NCBI RefSeq assembly: GCF_030812255.1
Contig: NZ_JAUSSH010000013.1
Coordinates: 1 to 64,000 of the forward strand
DNA from: Paeniglutamicibacter psychrophenolicus
GTDB lineage: Bacteria; Actinomycetota; Actinomycetes; Actinomycetales; Micrococcaceae
Direction: 5' to 3'
Length of the DNA: 64,000 bases
Positions 29,627 to 38,510 of the stretch are shown one piece after another. Below the pieces are notes generated by a model, which was given only the letters and a program-made list of their open reading frames with translations, did not search any database and was not told the origin of the DNA. The position numbers and the translations under genes are program-made. The number at the start of each line of letters is the position of its first letter. Position 1 is the first letter of the stretch.

Positions 29627-30721
29627 CTAGAACCTCACTCGCGGGTCGATGAGCGCGGCAATGATGTCCACGATGAAGTTGGTGACCGCGACGATGACCG
29701 CCAGCAGCACCACGATGCCCTGCACGGCCACGAAGTCACGGGCCGTGAGGTACTCGGCCAACATGAAGCCCAGGCCCTTCCATTCGAAGGTGGTCTCGGT
29801 GAGCACCGCGCCTCCGAGCAGCAGCGCGATCTGCAGGCCCATCACCGTGATGATGGGGATCAAAGCAGGGCGGTAGGCATGCTTGGTGAGCAGCCGGTAT
29901 TCGGAGACGCCGCGGGAGCGGCCGGCTTCCACGTAGTCGCGTCCCAGGGTGCCGATGACGTTGGTGCGCACCAGCCGCATGAACACCCCGGCAGTGAGCA
30001 GGCCCAGGGCAACGGCGGGCAGGATTGCGTGCTGGATGACGTCGGAGGCCGCAGCCATGTTCCCCGAGCGCAGCGCGTCAAGAAGGAAGATGCCGCTGGG
30101 GTTCTGCAGGGACGTCAGGGCGAGCTCGGCGTTGATGCCGGCGCGCCCGGCAATCGGCAGCCAGCCGAGCCAGACCCCGAAGATGAGCTTGAGCAGCAGG
30201 CCCGCGAAGAACACCGGGGTCGCATAGCAGAGGATCGCGAAGACGCGCAGGATCGCGTCGGGCCAGCGGTCGCGCAGCTTGGCCGAGACCAGGCCGAAGG
30301 GAATGCCGATGAGCAGTGCGATGACCAGCGAATTGAAGGCCAGTTCCGCGGTGGCCGAACCGTAGGTGGTCAGCACCTCGGACACTGCCCGGTTGTCGGA
30401 AAGGGTGCGTCCGAAGTTGCCGGTGAAGACCTGCCCGAGGTATTCGAGGTACTGCACCATGACCGGGCGGTCGTAGCCGGCCGCGGCGATGCGCTCGGCC
30501 AGCTGGTCCGGGGTGAGGCGGCCGCCGAGGGCCGCGGTGATCGGGTCTCCGGTGACGCGCATCAGGAAGAAGACGAGCGTGACCAGGATGAAGATGGTGG
30601 GGAAGATCAGCAGGAAGCGGGTGACGAGGTAGCGTGCAAAGCTGCCCCCTGCCTTGGTGGGCGCCGTGATCGGCGACAGTGGTGCCGAGGGTTCATCGGC
30701 TAGTTCGGTGGTGATGACCAT
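29627..30721 (-). CDS. Peptide ABC transporter permease (DppB-like)
   Basis: A 364-residue permease. It has an N-terminal membrane helix (about 32-55, RFLLIFPTIFILVTLVFFLMR), a periplasmic loop, and five further helices in the BPD_transp_1 domain (about 125-355) with the ATPase-contacting loop RDYVEAGRSRGVSEYRLLTKHA shown as RDYVEAGRSRG. It pairs with the DppC-like permease to form the channel. The first gene after the intercistronic hairpin, 140 bases downstream of the binding-protein gene. Confidence 0.92.
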   Translation of the reverse strand: MVITTELADEPSAPLSPITAPTKAGGSFARYLVTRFLLIFPTIFILVTLVFFLMRVTGDPITAALGGRLTPDQLAERIAAAGYDRPVMVQYLEYLGQVFTGNFGRTLSDNRAVSEVLTTYGSATAELAFNSLVIALLIGIPFGLVSAKLRDRWPDAILRVFAILCYATPVFFAGLLLKLIFGVWLGWLPIAGRAGINAELALTSLQNPSGIFLLDALRSGNMAAASDVIQHAILPAVALGLLTAGVFMRLVRTNVIGTLGRDYVEAGRSRGVSEYRLLTKHAYRPALIPIITVMGLQIALLLGGAVLTETTFEWKGLGFMLAEYLTARDFVAVQGIVVLLAVIVAVTNFIVDIIAALIDPRVRF

Positions 30722-30771
30722 GGGATGGTGGAGTCCTAGCTGGAGAAATCAGTTTTTCCGTGGCGGCCGCA

Positions 30772-30821
30772 GGCCTGCGGGAGCACGATCCGCCGGATGG
30801 CGAAGGGTGCTCCCGCAGGCC
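30772..30821 (-). promoter_or_regulatory. Intercistronic hairpin between binding protein and permease genes
   Basis: A perfect 15-base-pair stem (arms 30772-30786 and 30807-30821; core GCCTGCGGGAGCAC) with a 20-base loop lies in the 140-base gap between the binding-protein gene and the permeases. Such hairpins in binding-protein-dependent operons act as partial terminators or mRNA stabilisers, so that more binding protein than membrane components is made. There is no T-run on the operon strand. Confidence 0.65.
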
Positions 30822-30861
30822 GGGACGCGCTGGGTGGTGCGGTGTCCCGCGGGGGTGATGC

Positions 30862-32499
30862 CTACTTCGACACGACGCCCAGGCGGAACTTGAACGAGGC
30901 ATCCAGCGTGGATTCCACGCCCTTGACGTCCGCACCGGCCACGGCCACCTGGGCACCCTGCAGCAGCGGCAGCGTGGAGAGGTCGCCGGCGACCTTGGTC
31001 TGGATTTCCTCGATCAACGCGGTGCGCTTGGCGCGGTCGGTTTCCACGCGCTGTTCGTTGATCAGCTTGCCGACCTCCGCATTGTCATATCCGTTGCCCA
31101 GGAAGTTGTCCTTGGCGAAGAAGGGCGAGAGGAAGTTGTCGGCATCCGAGTAGTCCGGGAACCAGCCCAGCTGGTACGCGGGGTAATCGGTGACGCGGGA
31201 CTTCTGGTAGGTGACCCATTCGGTGGATTGCAGGTCGACCTTGAACAGGCCGCCCTCTTCCAGCTGGTTCTTCACCATCGCGTACTCGTCGCCGGAGCTC
31301 GGACCGTAGTGGTCGGGGTTGTACTGCAGCTTCAGGTTGATCGGGGTGGAGACACCGGCCGCCTCGAGCACTGCCTTGGCCTTGTCCAGCGACGGGCCGC
31401 CATCCTGGCCGTACATGTCCTTCAGGGGTTCGATGGCTCCGGTGAAGCCCTGCGGCACGTAGGAGTACGCCGGAATGTAGGTGTCCTTGTAGACCTGGGT
31501 GGCGATGGCCTGGCGGTCCAGCAGGTTGGCCGCGGCCTGGCGAACGGCCTGCGACTTTTTCGCATCCGCGTCGGAAGTCTTGGCACCGAAGGGCATGATG
31601 TCGAAGTTGAAGACGATGTAGCGCAGCTCGCCGCCGGCACCCTTGTGCACGGTTACCTTCGAGTCCTTGGACAGGTCCTCGACGTCGGTGGACGAAAGCG
31701 AGCGCCAGGCGACATCGATGTTGCCCTGCTGCACGTCCAGCTTCAGGTTGTTGGAGTCTGCGTAGTACTTGATGTTGGCTGCGGAGTTGGCCGGCTTGCC
31801 CAGCAGGCCCTGGTATCCGTCAAAGGCCTTGAAGGAGACCAGTGAGTTCTTGGCATAGGACTCGATGGTGTACTGGCCGGCGAAGGCCTTGCCCTTGATG
31901 ATCGCGTCATCGTCAAGCACCTTGTCGGCGGGGAACAGCTCGTCGTCAACGATCGGGCCGACGGGGCTGGTGAGCACCTGCGGGAAGGTCTGGTCGTTGC
32001 CGCTCTTGAGCTTGAAGACCACGGTGGTGGCATCCGGGGCCTCGACGCTGGCCAGGTTGCCCAGCAGCGAGGAGGGGCCGTTCGGGTCTGCGATCTTCAC
32101 CTGGCGGTCGAAGCTGGCCTTGACGTCCTTGGAGTCGAGGTCGGAGCCATTGGCCCACTTGAGACCCGGCTTGAGCTTGACGGTGTAGTCCGTGGGCGTG
32201 GTGAACTCGGCCGATACCGCCATGTCGTTCTCCGGCTCGGCGGATCCGGGCTTGGAATTCAGCAGGAAGGGGTAGATCTGGTTCATGACCATGAACGAGC
32301 CATTGTCATACGAGCCTGCCGGGTCAAGGGACGTGACCTTGTCGGTGGTACCCAGGGTGATCGGGGCACTTGTGGTGCCCTCGTCGCCCCCTTCACTGCC
32401 CCCGGGGGTGGCGGCCGGACCGGTGCAACCGGTCAGGACCAGGGCGGAGATGCCGATAACGGCAGCGGCGAGCCGCATCCCGTTCTTCTTGCGGGCCAT
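30862..32499 (-). CDS. Peptide ABC transporter substrate-binding lipoprotein (DppA/OppA-like)
   Basis: A 545-residue lipoprotein of the SBP_bac_5 family. It has a signal peptide and lipobox LVLTGC (Cys near residue 25), a Ser/Gly-rich linker, and then a binding domain beginning at about 47 (APITLGTTDKVTSLDPAGSYD) and including LRYIVFNFD and YQLGWFPDYSDADNFLSPFF. It captures peptides outside the membrane for the permease pair; the exact substrate cannot be read. ATG 32499 has AAGGA six bases upstream. It heads the operon and is separated from the permease genes by a hairpin. Confidence 0.93.
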   Translation of the reverse strand: MARKKNGMRLAAAVIGISALVLTGCTGPAATPGGSEGGDEGTTSAPITLGTTDKVTSLDPAGSYDNGSFMVMNQIYPFLLNSKPGSAEPENDMAVSAEFTTPTDYTVKLKPGLKWANGSDLDSKDVKASFDRQVKIADPNGPSSLLGNLASVEAPDATTVVFKLKSGNDQTFPQVLTSPVGPIVDDELFPADKVLDDDAIIKGKAFAGQYTIESYAKNSLVSFKAFDGYQGLLGKPANSAANIKYYADSNNLKLDVQQGNIDVAWRSLSSTDVEDLSKDSKVTVHKGAGGELRYIVFNFDIMPFGAKTSDADAKKSQAVRQAAANLLDRQAIATQVYKDTYIPAYSYVPQGFTGAIEPLKDMYGQDGGPSLDKAKAVLEAAGVSTPINLKLQYNPDHYGPSSGDEYAMVKNQLEEGGLFKVDLQSTEWVTYQKSRVTDYPAYQLGWFPDYSDADNFLSPFFAKDNFLGNGYDNAEVGKLINEQRVETDRAKRTALIEEIQTKVAGDLSTLPLLQGAQVAVAGADVKGVESTLDASFKFRLGVVSK

Positions 32500-32557
32500 G
32501 AGCAATCCTTAATCTGTCTGCGAGCACATGAGGTGTGAGTGAACCCACACGCCATAC

Positions 32558-32579
32558 AGCCTAGGTGATCGCCGTCACC
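32558..32579 (-). promoter_or_regulatory. Candidate promoter and operator of the peptide ABC operon
   Basis: On the minus strand TAGGCT (complement of 32558-32563) is a plausible -10 about 60 bases before the binding-protein ATG. Immediately upstream is a short perfect inverted repeat, GGTGA-six bases-TCACC (32564-32579), which would overlap the -10/-35 spacer and could be a repressor site. No regulator gene adjoins the operon. Confidence 0.4.
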
Positions 32580-32715
32580 GAATGCCACTATCGAGTGATT
32601 CGGCACTCATTGGAATGCAAATGTGATCCTTGGCCTGCGTGATTGCCACTGCTCGGCCAGGCGGCGCCCGCCCCGCGTCGGCGCCGCAGGCACAAGTGGC
32701 CTAGGGTTAAGCACG

Positions 32716-33081
32716 ATGATGACACGTAGAGACGCAGCGATTGCGTTGGATATCCCCATGGAAATGGCCAAGCGCCACGGCATCCCGGCGCGGATGAGCG
32801 AAGCCGAATTTGCCGAACTGAACGCCAATCCCCCGGCCTGGCTGATCCAGTCTCGCGCCAACCGGACCGGCAAGCGCCCCGTATGGGTCCAACTGACCTG
32901 CGCCGTGTGCGGTTTCACCGAGGCCGAGCGGCCCAAGAAGTGGTGGCCGGAATTCGACTTCGTGCATTGTGTGGAGCACGGCCCGGCGCAGCTGCCGCGG
33001 CTTGAGGAAGGCAAGACCCGCCTCGAGTACCCCGACATTTCCACGCGCATGTACGGCATCGTCGACGAAGCCAAGGCGTAG
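32716..33081 (+). CDS. Small DUF5997-like protein with Cys/His cluster
   Basis: A 121-residue protein. Its N-terminal half (AAIALDIPMEMAKRHGIPA ... FAELNANPPAWLIQSRANR) resembles the short actinobacterial DUF5997 pattern. The C-terminal half has CAVCG and HC (residues about 61-83), which could bind a metal, and ends in LEYPDISTRMYGIVDEAKA. Function unknown. TAGGGT (32702-32707) lies eight bases before the first ATG and there is no ribosome binding site, so it is probably leaderless; a second ATG follows directly. A hairpin terminator with a T-run follows. Confidence 0.6.
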   Translation: MMTRRDAAIALDIPMEMAKRHGIPARMSEAEFAELNANPPAWLIQSRANRTGKRPVWVQLTCAVCGFTEAERPKKWWPEFDFVHCVEHGPAQLPRLEEGKTRLEYPDISTRMYGIVDEAKA

Positions 33082-33106
33082 CGCACCGGTCCGCACGACC
33101 CACGAT

Positions 33107-33149
33107 CCCGCCTGTCGACCGCATTCCGCGGCCGGCAGGCGGGATTTTT
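33107..33149 (+). terminator. Rho-independent-like terminator
   Basis: An eight-base-pair perfect stem (CCCGCCTG, 33107-33114, with CAGGCGGG, 33136-33143) followed by ATTTTTG. It is 25 bases past the stop of the DUF5997-like gene. Confidence 0.8.
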
Positions 33150-33154
33150 GCGTG

Positions 33155-33320
33155 TGAGCGGCCCGAATGCCGCCGGGCAGTGGCCGCGAAAGATGTCGTA
33201 TGTGGTGTGCCCCAACAGCAATGCGCCGGATGCCTGGACGTCGATGACCGGCTGCCCGCAGGTTTGATGGTCTCCGTGCGGCGCCTCCCAGGTCGCCATC
33301 TGCTCGTCGTTCGCCTCACG
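33155..33320 (-). pseudogene. Remnant of a DHFR-family (RibD-C-like) protein
   Basis: On the minus strand about 50 codons read like the middle of a small dihydrofolate-reductase-family protein: NDEQMATWEAPHGD, then VIDVQASGALLLGHTTYDIF, then CPAAFGPL. The family pattern is an acidic residue plus aromatic start, then LLLGRxTYExF. The usual start (LDGV region) and the C-terminal half are missing or scrambled, and the frame continues into sequence with no similarity. Reduced to a fragment between a terminator and a broken MFS gene. Recognition is by eye only. Confidence 0.4.
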
Positions 33321-33610
33321 CCCGGCGGCACCCGTCGGCGCCCAACCATGGCCGGTATCCGGGCGGCCTGCCCGCATCGCTTCGTGGGAAGGCCGGTTTC
33401 GACGGATTTTCTTGATCGGCTTCGATGGAGCTCCGGCTTCCCGGCCACACCGCCGGAAACCCGGTCCGCCGACTCCGGGCACCGCATGGGGGGTGCCCCC
33501 TTCGCTCCGGTGCCGACGGGTACGCCGCCAACGAACGCGGGTGCCTCGCGGGCATCGGTCCCGGCTCACGAATGGACCGTGGCTGTGGCCTCCCATGCCT
33601 GAAGGTCCGG
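33321..33610. other. Decayed, gene-free stretch
   Basis: No supported gene on either strand. ORFs here are short, disagree between frames and show no protein-like pattern. It separates two gene remnants and is probably decayed coding sequence. Confidence 0.4.
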
Positions 33611-34224
33611 TCACGCGATGACCGCGCAGCCGATGAACACCAAGGATCCCGCCAGGAACGGCATTGCCAGATCGAACACGGTCGCGAGCAGGCCGCCCAG
33701 GCCCGCGCCGGTGGCGAGACCGACGAGGGGCAAGGCCATGGCCGCGGCGAACATCAACCCGCCAAACGGCGGGCCAATGAACTCGTCGGCGACCAGCTGG
33801 GTGGCGGAAATCCGGCTGTTGGCCCGATCCAGGTCCCTGCTGCCCACCAGCGACGGGAGGATGGACAGGGCCGGGTGGTCCGCAGTCGTTTCCAGGAGCC
33901 CGATCAGGGCAAAAACCATGTACAGGGCGGCACCGATTCCGTTCCGGTGGCCACCAGAGCGGCCAGCGCCGCCAGCAGGACGCTTCCGCCCAGGTTGGAG
34001 ATCCAGGGGATGGTTTTTCGGTCCATCCGGTCGACGATGGCGCCAACGGGCAGGACCACCAGGAACTTGGCCGTCGAATACACCATGGACAGCGCCGCGA
34101 CCAGCAACGGGTTCGTCGTCAGCGCCGTCGCCAACAGCGGAATCGCAACGTGGCTGATGCCGTCGCCGAGGTTCGAGGCGGCATTGCCGGCCCACAACCT
34201 TCCGTGTTCCCTCCCCGGCGACAT
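33611..34224 (-). pseudogene. MFS transporter, N-terminal half, frameshifted and truncated
   Basis: The start (ATG 34224, AGGA about ten bases upstream) gives a typical major facilitator N-terminus: LWAGNAASNLGDGISHVAIPLL, shown as LWAGNAASNLGDG, and the loop motif PVGAIVDRMDRKTIPW. Around 33930-33955 the reading frame breaks; the protein resumes in another frame with GIGAALYMVFALIGLLETT and SILPSLVGSRDLDRANSR. It stops at 33611 after about six membrane segments (about 204 codons in all), half the family length. Two independent defects (frameshift and loss of the C-terminal half) argue for a true pseudogene and not a read error. It would have been a drug or siderophore exporter-like MFS. Confidence 0.75.
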
Positions 34225-34350
34225 GCCGACAAATCCTGCAGGCGCCTCCGCCGCCCGCTGGACCGGGCCACGCGAGGGCCGCCCGGTGTCGCGTCCGCAC
34301 GGGCAGCGGGGATCGGCCAAGTTGGTCGGCGGTTGTTGGATACTGGAGCG

Positions 34351-34875
34351 ATGACACTGGATGATCAGCTCGAGGGGATCTTCGAGGCCCGCGACCGGAA
34401 CAACATGCAGCCCACCATCGATGCGCTGTTGCCGATCCTGGAGCGGCACCCGGCCAACCCGCGGGTCTTGTACGAGGTGGGCGGCGCCTACGACACGGCG
34501 GGAGAGGAAAACACCGCGGCGTCGTTCTACGAGCGGGCCCTTGACGCGGGGCTGTCGGGCGACCTGTTGCGCCGATGCTACCTGCAGTACGGATCCACCT
34601 TGCGGAACCTCGGCGAATTCGCCCGGTCGGCAGAGCTCTTCGAGCGCGCCCGCGCTCGGTTCCCGGATTCGCCGTCGCTGGTCGTCTTCGAGGCGATCTC
34701 CCTCCATGCGTGCGGTCGGCGCGACGAGGCCGTCGCCGCATTGCTCGACGTGGTCGCCGCCGGCATCCAGTCCCCGGACCTGGAGCGGTACAAGCCCGCC
34801 ATCCTCGGCAACGCCTCCTACATCCGCTCCCTGGCCGACGGGCCGAACCCCGCCCACCGTCCTGGCGGCCGATAG
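34351..34875 (+). CDS. Tetratricopeptide-repeat protein
   Basis: A 174-residue soluble all-helical protein with TPR-like units (MQPTIDALLPILERHPANPRV shown as DALLPILERHPANPRV, then YEVGGAYDTAGEENTAASFYERAL, shown as GGAYDTAGEENTAASFYERA, and LQYGSTLRNLGEFARSAELF). TPR proteins act as protein-protein scaffolds; no partner can be named. GATACT (34339-34344) is six bases before the ATG, so the message may be leaderless, though GGAG also lies close to the start. Divergent from the MFS remnant. Confidence 0.8.
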   Translation: MTLDDQLEGIFEARDRNNMQPTIDALLPILERHPANPRVLYEVGGAYDTAGEENTAASFYERALDAGLSGDLLRRCYLQYGSTLRNLGEFARSAELFERARARFPDSPSLVVFEAISLHACGRRDEAVAALLDVVAAGIQSPDLERYKPAILGNASYIRSLADGPNPAHRPGGR

Positions 34876-34955
34876 CAGCCACCGGCGGGCGATGGCCAGG
34901 CGGGGACGGGACGCGCCAGCCGCGGCCCCGCGGGGAGAACGGCTAGGCTGGCGGC

Positions 34956-35462
34956 ATGACGACTGAACTTGCGCTTGCTCGTTCCCGCGCGGTGCGGGCC
35001 GCCCTGGCGGGGTTCGGGCTGGTGGCCTGCTACGCGGTTGTCGGTGCGTTGCAGATCCTGGTCTGGAACCCCTTGGCAGCGGTTCCGGGTGCCACGTTGG
35101 CCGAGATCCGCGCCCAGATGGCCGGGGCCCGCGAACATGCGGGGACGCCCCTGGTGGTGGCGTGGTCCCTCACCGGAATCCTGCTTGGCGCAGGGGTGTT
35201 GGTCGCGGCGCTGCGGCGGAAGATCTCGGCCGCCGGCGCCGTGACGCTGTCGCTGCTGCTCATCGTGCTCGGCGCCCCCTCGATAATGGTCGCTTCGTTC
35301 CCCTCGGGCATGGGCCTGGCCGACACCTTCGGCATTTCCGGCGGCGACCATGCCCCGTGGGGCGCTCTCCTCTACCTGGCCAGCGCCGCGGCACTGCTGC
35401 TTCTCCTGGTGCTCTTCCTGGTGCGCCGCCGTCCGCGGCCGATTCCGGTCCCGTCCGGCTAG
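34956..35462 (+). CDS. Four-helix membrane protein of unknown function
   Basis: A 168-residue protein with four hydrophobic segments (about 14-38, 66-86, 93-113 and 133-156) and a short basic proline-rich C-terminus, so both ends should be cytoplasmic. No family recognised. TAGGCT (34944-34949) lies six bases before the ATG with no ribosome binding site: probably leaderless. Convergent with the VOC gene 28 bases downstream. Confidence 0.75.
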   Translation: MTTELALARSRAVRAALAGFGLVACYAVVGALQILVWNPLAAVPGATLAEIRAQMAGAREHAGTPLVVAWSLTGILLGAGVLVAALRRKISAAGAVTLSLLLIVLGAPSIMVASFPSGMGLADTFGISGGDHAPWGALLYLASAAALLLLLVLFLVRRRPRPIPVPSG

Positions 35463-35490
35463 CACCCGCGAACCAACTGACCGGTCGAGG

Positions 35491-35871
35491 TCATCCCGGG
35501 TTCTTCAGTTCCTCGACGGTTCGCGAGAGCAGGCAGAACTCGTTGCCCTCGGGGTCGGCCAGGACCACCCAGCTGACGTCCGGCCCCTGCCCGACGTCGG
35601 TGCGACGCGCGCCCAGGGCGAGCAGGCGCTCCAGCTCCTGCGCGGTGGAGACCCCGTCGGCACGCAGGTCGAAGTGCAGCCTGTTCTTGGTGCTCTTGGG
35701 CTCGGGCACCGCGAACACATCGATGGACGGCCAGGCACCGTCCCGCGGCCCGATGCCGATGCCCTCGTCATCTTCCTCGATCACGTGCCAGCCCAGCACG
35801 GCGCACCAGAAGTCCGCCACCACCCGTGGATTTGTCGCATCGAGGGCAATGGCGCCTAGTCGACTGGTCAT
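35491..35871 (-). CDS. VOC-family (glyoxalase/bleomycin-resistance-like) protein
   Basis: A 126-residue protein with two beta-alpha-beta-beta-beta modules of the vicinal oxygen chelate fold: LGAIALDATNPRVVADFWCAVLGW at the N-terminus (shown in part as LDATNPRVVADFW) and LHFDLRA ... WVVLADPEGNEFCLL at the C-terminus. The glutamate of DPEGNEFC and the histidine of RLHFDL fit metal ligands. Substrate unknown. The start is ATG 35871: TATCGT (complement of 35878-35883) is six bases upstream, so it is probably leaderless; the longer frame to 35949 is unlikely. Confidence 0.85.
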   Translation of the reverse strand: MTSRLGAIALDATNPRVVADFWCAVLGWHVIEEDDEGIGIGPRDGAWPSIDVFAVPEPKSTKNRLHFDLRADGVSTAQELERLLALGARRTDVGQGPDVSWVVLADPEGNEFCLLSRTVEELKNPG

Positions 35872-35971
35872 GGCCACACGATAGTCGATCGTGCCCGGCC
35901 ACGGAACAGCCCCGGCGCGGGCGGGGCTGTCGGGGCATCGCGCGGGCACGGCTGACCGCGCGCCGCCACGG

Positions 35972-36008
35972 CGAAGGCCCCGCCCGGTCGCTACGGGCAG
36001 GGCCTTCG
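35972..36008. terminator. Bidirectional hairpin terminator near mnmA
   Basis: A 15-base stem with one mismatch (CGAAGGCCCCGCCCG with CGGGCAGGGCCTTCG) and a seven-base loop lies 14 bases past the mnmA stop. It may end transcripts from both sides. Confidence 0.75.
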
Positions 36009-36021
36009 GAGGCGTGTCGGA

Positions 36022-37158
36022 TCAGGAAACGAGCGTCGGGTCCCAGGCGGTGGAGCGGGCCGAGTCGATGGTGGCCTGGCCCAGCACGCGGGTGCCCTGG
36101 TAGATCACCATCGTCTGGCCCGGGGCGACCCCGCGCATCGGCTCGATGAGCGTGGCGACCAGGACATTGGAGCCGTCCTCCTGCGCCTCGACGCGGGCGC
36201 GGGCATCGACCGGGTCCCCGTGCGCGCGCACCTGGACCATGCAGTCGAACTCGATGCCGGCGGACGCATCGGCGATCGGCAGCCCGGCCCAGGAGATCCG
36301 GATGCCGCGCAGCTCGTCGACCGCCAGCAGCGCCTCGGGGCCGACGATGACCTTGTTTTCCTTCGGGCGGATCTCCAGCACGAAGCGGGGCTTGCCGTCG
36401 GCGGCCGGGGTGCCCAGCTTCAGGCCCTTGCGCTGTCCGACGGTGAAGGCGTGGGCGCCCTCGTGCTCGCCGAGTGCCTTGCCCTCCTGGTCGACGATCG
36501 CGCCGGGTTCCATGTCGATGCGCTCGGCCAGCCAGCCGCGGGTGTCCCCGTCGGGGATGAAGCAGATGTCGTGGCTGTCGGGCTTGTTGGCCACCGAGAG
36601 CCCGCGGGCCTCGGCCTCGGCGCGCACCTCGGCCTTGGACGGGGTGTCGGCCAGCGGGAAGATGCAGTGCTCCAGCTGCTCACGGGTGAGCACGCCCAGC
36701 ACGTAGGACTGGTCCTTGGCCCAGTCGGCGGCGCGGTGCAGCTCCGGGTTGCCCTCGACATCGCGGATGACCTTGGCATAGTGCCCGGTGCAGACCGCAT
36801 CGAAGCCCAGCGCGATGGCCTTTTCCAGCAGCGCGGCAAACTTGATGCGCTCGTTGCAGCGCATGCAGGGGTTGGGGGTGCGCCCGGCCTCGTACTCGGC
36901 GATGAAGTCGTCGACCACGTCCTCCTTGAAGCGCTCGGAGAAGTCCCACACGTAGTACGGGATGCCCAGCACGTCGCAGGCGCGCCAGGCGTCGTTGGAG
37001 TCCTCGACGGTGCAGCAGCCGCGGGAGCCGGTGCGCAGGGTGCCGGGCATGCGGGAAAGGGCCAGGTGCACGCCGACGACCTCGTGGCCCGCCTCGACCG
37101 CGCGTGCCGCCGCAACGGCCGAGTCGACCCCGCCGCTCATTGCTGCCAAAACCTTCAT
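36022..37158 (-). CDS. mnmA: tRNA-specific 2-thiouridylase MnmA
   Basis: A 378-residue enzyme that adds sulfur to uridine 34 of Lys, Glu and Gln tRNAs. It has the ATP-pyrophosphatase loop SGGVDSAV (residues 8-15), catalytic Cys98 in PNPCMRC and Cys199 in HDICF, followed by the C-terminal beta-barrel tRNA-binding domain. Sulfur comes from a cysteine desulfurase, encoded directly upstream: the desulfurase stop overlaps this ATG by four bases (ATGA), so the donor and acceptor enzymes are made together. Confidence 0.96.
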   Translation of the reverse strand: MKVLAAMSGGVDSAVAAARAVEAGHEVVGVHLALSRMPGTLRTGSRGCCTVEDSNDAWRACDVLGIPYYVWDFSERFKEDVVDDFIAEYEAGRTPNPCMRCNERIKFAALLEKAIALGFDAVCTGHYAKVIRDVEGNPELHRAADWAKDQSYVLGVLTREQLEHCIFPLADTPSKAEVRAEAEARGLSVANKPDSHDICFIPDGDTRGWLAERIDMEPGAIVDQEGKALGEHEGAHAFTVGQRKGLKLGTPAADGKPRFVLEIRPKENKVIVGPEALLAVDELRGIRISWAGLPIADASAGIEFDCMVQVRAHGDPVDARARVEAQEDGSNVLVATLIEPMRGVAPGQTMVIYQGTRVLGQATIDSARSTAWDPTLVS

Positions 37159-38390
37159 CGTGTGAACCCTGTCCCTGCTGTTTGGATGCTGCTGACTTGT
37201 GCGGCCATGCCGGCCTTCTTGGCGCGCGCGTAGGCCTCGGGCAATGCCGCCACAAGTTTCCCAACGTCGGCGGCGCTCGATGTATGCCCGAGGGTGAAGC
37301 GCTGGGCCCCGCGGGCGGTTTCCTCGTCGCGGCCCATGGCCAGCAACACGTGGGACGGGCGCGGCACCCCGGCGGTGCAGGCCGATCCCGTGGAGGAGTG
37401 CACCCCGAGCATGTCCAGCACGAAGAGCAGCGAGTCGCCCTCGCAGCCCGGGAAGGTGAAGTGCGCGTTGCCCGGCAGCCGGGTCCCGGCGTGGGCCGGG
37501 TCCGCGGTGCCGTTGAAGACCGCTTCGGGGATGTGCTCGTGCACCCCGGCGACCAGTGCGTCGCGCAGGGCGGCCAGGCGTTCGGTTTCGGCCGGCAGGT
37601 TGGCCGCGGCCTCGGTGGCCGCCGCGGCGAACCCCGCGGCCGCGGCCGCGTTCAGGGTGCCGGAGCGCAGCGCCCGTTCGTGCCCGCCGCCGTGCTGGAT
37701 GGGGGTGAGCACCGTATCCCGGCGCACGAGCAGGGCGCCGATGCCGACGGGTCCGCCGATCTTGTGCCCGGACACGGCCATGGTGGCCAGCCCGGAATCG
37801 GCGAAGGAGATGGGCAACGCGGTGAAGGCCTGGACCGCGTCGGAGTGCACCGGGATGCCGGCCTGCCCGGCGAGCGCGACAACCTTGTCGATCGGCTGGA
37901 CGCTGCCGACCTCGTTGTTGGCCCACATGCAGGTGAGCAGCGCGATGGATGCGGGGTCGCGGGAGATTTCGGCGGCGAGCACCTCCAGGTCGATGACCCC
38001 GTCGGAGGTGACCGGCAGCCAGGTGATGGTTGCCCCTTCGTGGGCCTCGAGCCATTCGGCGGTGTCGAGCACCGCGTGGTGCTCGATGACCGGGACCAGG
38101 ATGCGGGTGCGGCGTGCATCGGCGCCGTTGCGGGCCCAGTACAGGCCCTTGAGCGCGAGGTTGTCCGATTCGGTGCCGCCGGAGGTGAAGATGACTTCCG
38201 AGGCGTGGGCCCCGGCCGCGGCGGCGAGGCGTTCGCGGGATTCCTCCAAGACGCGGTGGGCGCGGCGGCCGGCGCCGTGCAGCGAGGACGGGTTGCCGGT
38301 CTGGGCCAGTTCGCGGGTCATGGCGGCCAGCGCCGCGTCCGACATGGGTGTCGTTGCTGCGTGGTCTAGGTAAATGGGGCTCGAGGACAC
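37155..38390 (-). CDS. Cysteine desulfurase (IscS/NifS type)
   Basis: A 411-residue class V aminotransferase-fold enzyme that takes sulfur from cysteine. The PLP lysine is Lys210 in SGHKIGG; His104/His105 lie in [10 protein letters not shown] and the catalytic Cys338 is in the extended loop [10 protein letters not shown], the long-loop IscS/NifS class. The start motif [10 protein letters not shown] is intact. Its overlap with mnmA points to tRNA thiolation as a main job, with Fe-S cluster supply possible. No other Fe-S genes adjoin it. Confidence 0.94.
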   Translation of the reverse strand: MSSSPIYLDHAATTPMSDAALAAMTRELAQTGNPSSLHGAGRRAHRVLEESRERLAAAAGAHASEVIFTSGGTESDNLALKGLYWARNGADARRTRILVPVIEHHAVLDTAEWLEAHEGATITWLPVTSDGVIDLEVLAAEISRDPASIALLTCMWANNEVGSVQPIDKVVALAGQAGIPVHSDAVQAFTALPISFADSGLATMAVSGHKIGGPVGIGALLVRRDTVLTPIQHGGGHERALRSGTLNAAAAAGFAAAATEAAANLPAETERLAALRDALVAGVHEHIPEAVFNGTADPAHAGTRLPGNAHFTFPGCEGDSLLFVLDMLGVHSSTGSACTAGVPRPSHVLLAMGRDEETARGAQRFTLGHTSSAADVGKLVAALPEAYARAKKAGMAAQVSSIQTAGTGFTR

Positions 38391-38510
38391 CGAACAATTC
38401 TAGCCCTGTTGCGGGATTCCGGGGCGGAGTGATTGCTCACAGCCTGGCCGGGCCCCGGCCCGGGGACTGCACGGACCCCGCGGCAACAGCCGGCGGGGCG
38501 CCGTGTCCCC

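Noticed and set aside
33180-33602. 140-codon + strand ORF in the decayed patch
   Set aside because: It lies antisense to the DHFR-like remnant and has no recognisable pattern or ribosome binding site.
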